DNA from: Coprinopsis marcescibilis
Lineage: Eukaryota > Basidiomycota > Agaricomycetes > Agaricales > Psathyrellaceae
Length of the DNA: 15,460 bases
Direction: 5' to 3'
Assembly (NCBI GenBank): GCA_004369085.1
Contig: ML210543.1
Location: forward strand, 1,983 to 17,442
Position numbers and translations under genes: made by a program. The notes under the pieces are model-generated. The model did no database searches and was not told where the DNA came from. It saw only the letters and a program-made list of their open reading frames with translations. Below are positions 11,556 to 15,460 of this stretch, one piece after another. Numbering within the stretch: the first letter of the stretch is position 1; every line of letters begins with the position of its first letter.

Positions 11556-12498
11556 TCAGTCATCAGTGGCATTCTCCAAAATCATCGCCAGGGCAGTGGC
11601 TTCATCACGAGATATGCCCCACAGCTTGACCAACTCACGAACTCCCCATCCCGGGACCTCGATCTTCACTTCTGACCTTTCTAACCCCCATGGCGGCCAA
11701 CGCCAACACTTCCTATTGGTCACTTCTTTGGTAATTTCCTCGAACCATTTCATTGGTTCGACTTTCATCGGCTTGCGCAAGTAGCTGTCGCCAATCAATC
11801 TCCGAACTTTCATCCTCGACTCGTCATACTCTGATTGGTAGATGTGTTTCCCGTCCCTGAGCTTCCCCTTCGTTGCACAGACACAGGCGACGCCTGCTCT
11901 TGTGTCCGGCTGGATCATCGCGGGATTTATCTCGCTTTTCCGGAGTTTGGCCTCATTTTTCAGCCACCAGCGATCCATGTCGTCCTCGGACTCCAGATGA
12001 GTGACGACGATGACTGCAGGAACCTTCTTCCCACATACTATTTCTCGGAAGAACTGCCAGTTTCGAGATGTGTCGGCGTTGATACGGGGGGGTGTGCAGA
12101 GGACAAGCAGGCTGACGCCCCCTTCCAAGCTCTTCAGCAACCGATAAAGGGCCCCGACAGCGTCTACGTCCTTCACAGTGCCATTCTCACCCTCCGAGAG
12201 ACCGCAGGTGTCCCAGAGGGCAAGAATGTTACCGTCGACGTCGCAGTCGTATGATTGTGCCTTGAAGGTGCACCCATTAGCAGAGTTGTCAGTCTCTGCA
12301 GCATCGCGACCCAGGATCAAGTTGATGACAGAGCTTTTCCCTGCACCGCTGAGGCCAAAGAAAACAATATTGTGACCACTCGGAGTCGGAGTCGGAGGAC
12401 TGTTGGCAGGGCACTTAGAGACGATGAAACACTTGGTAAAGGGAAACTCACGGTGGCTTGTCCAAGGGTGGCCCAGGGGCAGGTTTTCGTCGAGTCAT
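11556..12498 (-). CDS. P-loop GTPase-like protein 1 of a three-gene cluster
   Basis: Two exons on the minus strand: 12498-12452 (47 nt) and 12399-11556, split by a 52-nt GT-AG intron (12400-12451, GTGAGT...AACAG). The product is 296 aa. The short first exon and the start of the second give a Pro-rich leader (MTRRKPAPGPPLDKPPPPTPTP). The G domain has G1 GLSGAGKS (31-38), G2 Thr in GCTF (about 60), G3 DTCG (79-82), an altered G4 THLE (149-152) and G5-like CATKG (190-194). DDMDRWWLKN follows G4. The C-terminal part (PMKWFEEI, CWRWPPWG, then a helical end) matches the third gene of the cluster (PLEWFKTI, CWGY). It belongs to the TRAFAC-type small G-domain proteins (MMR_HSR1/AIG1-like) common in Agaricomycetes. 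Biological role is unknown. Extra Cys residues in G3 and G5 are unusual. It is divergent from the second GTPase gene. Confidence 0.85.
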
Positions 12499-13112
12499 AG
12501 CGTCGGGTTCAACTTGGGGAGCCTTGTTGCTAACCGGCCAAAAGGAAAAAGAAACCATTGCAAGCTTGGGCCTCGTGGTATATCCGCTTTATGAGGCTGC
12601 GCAAGCTTCCAAGCTCATCGACATCGAAATCAAAAGGCTGTCATGCAACATTGTACACAGAAGGCCACGAGTTATACACAAGCCAGAAATATCCTATACT
12701 TCTTCCGGATATGCTCGATTTATAGTAGATTGCGGACCAAAGTATACCACACGGGGCGAATAGAAGTCAGGTGGCAGAACCTACCTTTTCGCCTATATAC
12801 ACTTTTGGAGCAGGAGAGTTCATTTGAGCACTAAGATAAGACCACGAGGTTTGTAACGCAATTTTTAACCCTTGTGAGGGCGTCCGCAATCGATGGCAGA
12901 GGCGAGAACTTCTGTCCGCCCTTCTGACAAGATCAACAGTCGATTAAGCTCCAGGGTGAATCGTATATATCTGTGGCCTCATTGTATACCAACTCCCTCC
13001 TTCCTGACACGCTTGGTTTCATATTATTACACAAGGAGTCAAAATGCAGCTCCCGTCGGATCCCAGGTAGATACACCTCAGCATTTCAGATACTCGGATA
13101 CTTGGTGCTAAA
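12499..13112. promoter_or_regulatory. Divergent promoter region between GTPase genes 1 and 2
   Basis: 614 bp separate the two start codons. For gene 2, TATATAT at 12964-12970 (about 145 bp before its ATG) is a candidate TATA box, and another lies at 12794-12800. For gene 1, TATAAAT on the minus strand (12718-12724) lies about 220 bp upstream. A 72-codon open frame (12893-13111) ends one base before the gene 2 ATG in another frame and could be an upstream ORF if the transcript is long. No domain is seen in it. Confidence 0.4.
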
Positions 13113-14093
13113 ATGACTCTTAGAAACCATCATGACCCACCTTCGACTTTTCAAAGCTCGCGTTCCACGGGGGCTGGTCAAGATAGTTCACTACCCTTGA
13201 ATGTCGCCCAGGGTCCATCCGAGCCCATCGATAATAACCCTCCCAACGTATCCACACCTGTTATTCTGGCCACAGAGCCCCCTCTCAAATCCGAACCCGG
13301 CCTGATTGCGGACCACTGTGACACAGAACAGGTCAGGAACGTCGTGGTATTCGGCGAGACAGGCGTTGGGAAGAGTTCGATTATCAACATGCTCGCGCGA
13401 GGTGATTCTCCAGTTGCGGAGGTTTCCAGCGGCGTGGTTGGATGCACGTTCGCGAGCGCCGCATACCGGACAGAGATAGAGGGGGAGAAGTACATTCTGT
13501 GGGACACAGCTGGGTTAAACGAAGGGTATACAGGGACCGTCAACTCCCGGGAAGCTGCTCAGAATCTTCAGGAACTCTCCAATCGACTGGACGGGAGAAT
13601 CAACTTGCTGGTTTACTGCATTCGTGGTAAACGCCTTCGACAGGTTATCATGGACAACTACGACCTGTTTTACAATCGTATTTGCAGGAGGAACGTACCA
13701 ATCGTGCTGGTTGTGACTGGTTTAGAGAATGAGCCCGGCGATATGGACATATGGTGGCAGAGGAATGCACAGGAGTTTACGGATTATGGGATGGACTTCA
13801 CTGGCTACGCCTGTATCACTGCAACTCGGGGGAAAGCGATCAAGGGAGAAGACGGCCGGTTTATGTTTGACGAAGAATACAAAAATTCCTGCACTAAGCT
13901 TCTAACTGTAGTAAAAACCCATTGCGCAAACTCGGACCACAGAATCACCGATTTTCCGGGAAACATCCTCCCCTCCGGCCCGGGAAATGATGTCGACTCA
14001 GGCTGCTGGACCACTATGGTTAGTAACGTCAAAGCTTTTTTATTGGGTCTTATTCCATCTAGTGTTAGATCGGATTTGCTAGCCCAGTATTAG
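13113..14093 (+). CDS. P-loop GTPase-like protein 2 of a three-gene cluster
   Basis: Intronless, 326 aa. The first 72 residues are polar and Pro/Ser-rich, probably disordered. The G domain follows: G1 GETGVGKS (81-88), G2 Thr in GCTF (112), G3 DTAG (131-134), altered G4 TGLE (202-205) and G5 TATRGK (236-241). DMDIWWQRN (210-218) carries the WWxxN motif shared with its neighbours. This copy has the most canonical G1, G3 and G5 of the three, so it is the best candidate for an active nucleotide-binding enzyme. After residue 270 it differs from the other two: the PxxWF and CW helical end is missing or unrecognisable, and a hydrophobic stretch (TMVSNVKAFLLGLIP, 301-315) takes its place and could bind membrane. 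AATAAA at 14154-14159 is a good polyadenylation signal. It is divergent from gene 1 and convergent with gene 3 (119 bp between stops). Confidence 0.88.
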   Translation: MTLRNHHDPPSTFQSSRSTGAGQDSSLPLNVAQGPSEPIDNNPPNVSTPVILATEPPLKSEPGLIADHCDTEQVRNVVVFGETGVGKSSIINMLARGDSPVAEVSSGVVGCTFASAAYRTEIEGEKYILWDTAGLNEGYTGTVNSREAAQNLQELSNRLDGRINLLVYCIRGKRLRQVIMDNYDLFYNRICRRNVPIVLVVTGLENEPGDMDIWWQRNAQEFTDYGMDFTGYACITATRGKAIKGEDGRFMFDEEYKNSCTKLLTVVKTHCANSDHRITDFPGNILPSGPGNDVDSGCWTTMVSNVKAFLLGLIPSSVRSDLLAQY

Positions 14094-14153
14094 TCTTGCA
14101 CCATGTCGTTCTGATTCTCTGATGCCGTGCTGTATTTTATATAGCTGTTCATG

Positions 14154-14159
14154 AATAAA
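14154..14159 (+). terminator. Polyadenylation signal AATAAA of GTPase gene 2
   Basis: AATAAA lies about 60 bp after the stop codon at 14091-14093, a usual distance for a fungal 3' end. Confidence 0.55.
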
Positions 14160-14212
14160 GGTGGACATAACAACATCAAAGATACTGAGGCACAGGTACT
14201 ACGTTAGGTTGA

Positions 14213-15118
14213 TTAGCTACGATTTCTGAAGATGCCAAACCTTGGAAATTTTGATTTCTTCTTCAGCAAACTGGCATCCACATGCTCGAAAGCCGAGGCC
14301 AACTCGTTTGCTTCATCCTCTGGAAGGTTTAGACGGGCAATCAATTCCTGACCTGCCGACCCTGATATTCTCTCGACATCCTCTTTCCGTGCATATCCCC
14401 AACACCTTTCTTTGTACGAGTCGGCCGCAATCGTCTTGAACCATTCCAATGGCGTTAATTTCCAAGGTTTATCGATCTTGCGTATTATTCCCGATATGGC
14501 TTTGTGGACTCGCCCCTGCGAACTCTGATACGCTGGGAAATAATGTGGCGTGTTTATCGAAGTAATTCCGACCGCGTCATCTGGCATCATCCCATGTTTG
14601 AGGAACGTCGTCTTGTTGCGCTCCCACCAGCCTTCCATGCCGCCAGGTCCGGTTTCGTTTTCGAGGCCGTTGATAACAATGATGGTGGGCACTTGCTTGC
14701 GGCAGATAACTTCGTTGAACAGCTTGTAGTTGATTGCCGCCGCCTTTGTAACGCGAGGAGCGCGCATACAGAACACTAGCAAGCTAACTCCAGAAACGAG
14801 AGACTTCAACAGGCTGTATAGCTCTGCAGCTGCTTTGGCTGTGTCAACGGTGCCTTGGTCGCCTTCGTTGAGGCCAATCGTGTCCCATAGTCTTACACGG
14901 AGGTTGTCGAATGTGCCGTCATACGACGTGGATTTAAAGGTGCATCCCTGCGCGGCAGATGATGTCGCAGCGACGTCTCTTCCCAGACAAAGATTGACGA
15001 TAGAGCTCTTCCCAACGCCGCTCTCGCCGAACAGCACGATGTTGTGAGGAAATGTATCGAGAGGCTCGCGATACCCTGTTGTATATTTGTTCCAGTATCT
15101 GAGACTGAGTCTCCGGTG
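14213..15118 (-). CDS. P-loop GTPase-like protein 3 of a three-gene cluster, 5' end unresolved
   Basis: The frame is open from 15118 down to the stop at 14213. A TAG lies just upstream (15119-15121) and there is no ATG before the P-loop, so a first exon is missing or unrecognised. Possible acceptors (TTTCTAG, ACTCAG, TCTCAG) would start this exon at 15118, 15104 or 15098. In the visible part, NIVLFGESGVGKSS gives G1, GCTF G2, DTIG G3 and NGLE an altered G4. GMEGWWERN follows, and G5 (TSINT) is weak. The region C-terminal to the G domain (PLEWFKTI, ERCWGY, ELIARLNLPEDEANELASAFE) matches gene 1, and a basic aromatic tail (KKKSKFPRFGIFRNRS) could bind membranes. The body is intact with no stops. 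Either the start lies in an exon I cannot find, or the gene has lost its 5' end. Confidence 0.75.
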   Translation of the reverse strand, partial: HRRLSLRYWNKYTTGYREPLDTFPHNIVLFGESGVGKSSIVNLCLGRDVAATSSAAQGCTFKSTSYDGTFDNLRVRLWDTIGLNEGDQGTVDTAKAAAELYSLLKSLVSGVSLLVFCMRAPRVTKAAAINYKLFNEVICRKQVPTIIVINGLENETGPGGMEGWWERNKTTFLKHGMMPDDAVGITSINTPHYFPAYQSSQGRVHKAISGIIRKIDKPWKLTPLEWFKTIAADSYKERCWGYARKEDVERISGSAGQELIARLNLPEDEANELASAFEHVDASLLKKKSKFPRFGIFRNRS

Positions 15119-15460
15119 CTAGAAAGTTACACTGTGGGCAGATGCCTCACGATTCCACGAATAAAGGCTGAATCGACAGCGAATAATTTTTTATGTAATC
15201 CAAAATATGTGCGCCGAATGTCGGCAGAATAATTTTTTTGACATATGCCACCGTTTGTTCTGTGTAGATTACGCGAATCGAAAAGGAATAAATATCTTTG
15301 TTGTTCAACAATTATTCGACGAACATGATCAGAATAAGATTTTAGTAGGTTCGAAGTAGATCCACTACACTAACAGAGGTTAATATACATTTAGATTCAA
15401 TAGACAAAGCATTTGGGGTCAATAGCAGAAGGCGCGATGAACGATAGTAGTTTAATGATA
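15119..15460. other. AT-rich upstream region of GTPase gene 3, no gene supported
   Basis: GAATAATTTTTT is repeated at 15181-15192 and 15228-15239, with a small GCCGA/TCGGC hairpin between (15213-15225). The four minus-strand ATGs here (at 15244, 15325, 15390 and 15412) each reach a stop within 17 codons, and none has a credible donor leading to the GTPase frame with a short intron. Confidence 0.45.

Overview
The window looks like nuclear DNA of a mushroom-forming basidiomycete (Agaricomycetes). Protein-coding genes are split by many short introns of 44-74 nt. The protein families present (a DEAH spliceosomal helicase, a basidiomycete-type MFS sugar transporter, a small family of P-loop GTPases, and the tail of a pogo/CENP-B-like transposase) are typical of that group, and nothing bacterial was seen. 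Species cannot be named from sequence alone.

Left third (1-3600) is repeat-rich and mostly decayed. It opens with the 3' end of a probable pogo-type transposase gene (1-489). A 507-bp solo LTR (643-1149) follows, with perfect 6-bp terminal inverted repeats and a 5-bp target duplication (TTTGG). Next is a decayed, internally deleted copy of the PRP43 helicase gene (about 1436-2080), which still carries intron sequence and shows CpG loss. Two degenerate arrays of an 8-bp repeat (2638-2727 and 3167-3251) lie in opposite orientation around an unremarkable 440-bp spacer.

Middle (3627-11424) holds three apparently intact + strand genes. PRP43 (3627-6494) has 10 exons and encodes 797 aa with all DEAH-helicase motifs. 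An MFS sugar transporter (7950-10472) has 12 exons and encodes 626 aa. An intronless 205-aa single-pass membrane protein (10807-11424) has no assigned function. Spliced models of the first two close in frame through every junction. Three of their 20 introns need GC-AG boundaries.

Right quarter (11556-15118) is a cluster of three paralogous GTPase-like genes in the order minus, plus, minus. The first pair is divergent across a 614-bp gap and the second pair is convergent. All share G1, G2 and G3 motifs, an altered G4 ([TN]-x-L-E), and a conserved WWxxN motif just after G4. The third lacks a recognisable first exon. This local family is the most interesting biology here. Its function is unknown, and comparison with AIG1/GIMAP-like clusters is only an analogy.

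The genes do not form an evident pathway: PRP43 is housekeeping, the transporter is nutritional, and the GTPase cluster looks like a fast-evolving accessory block.
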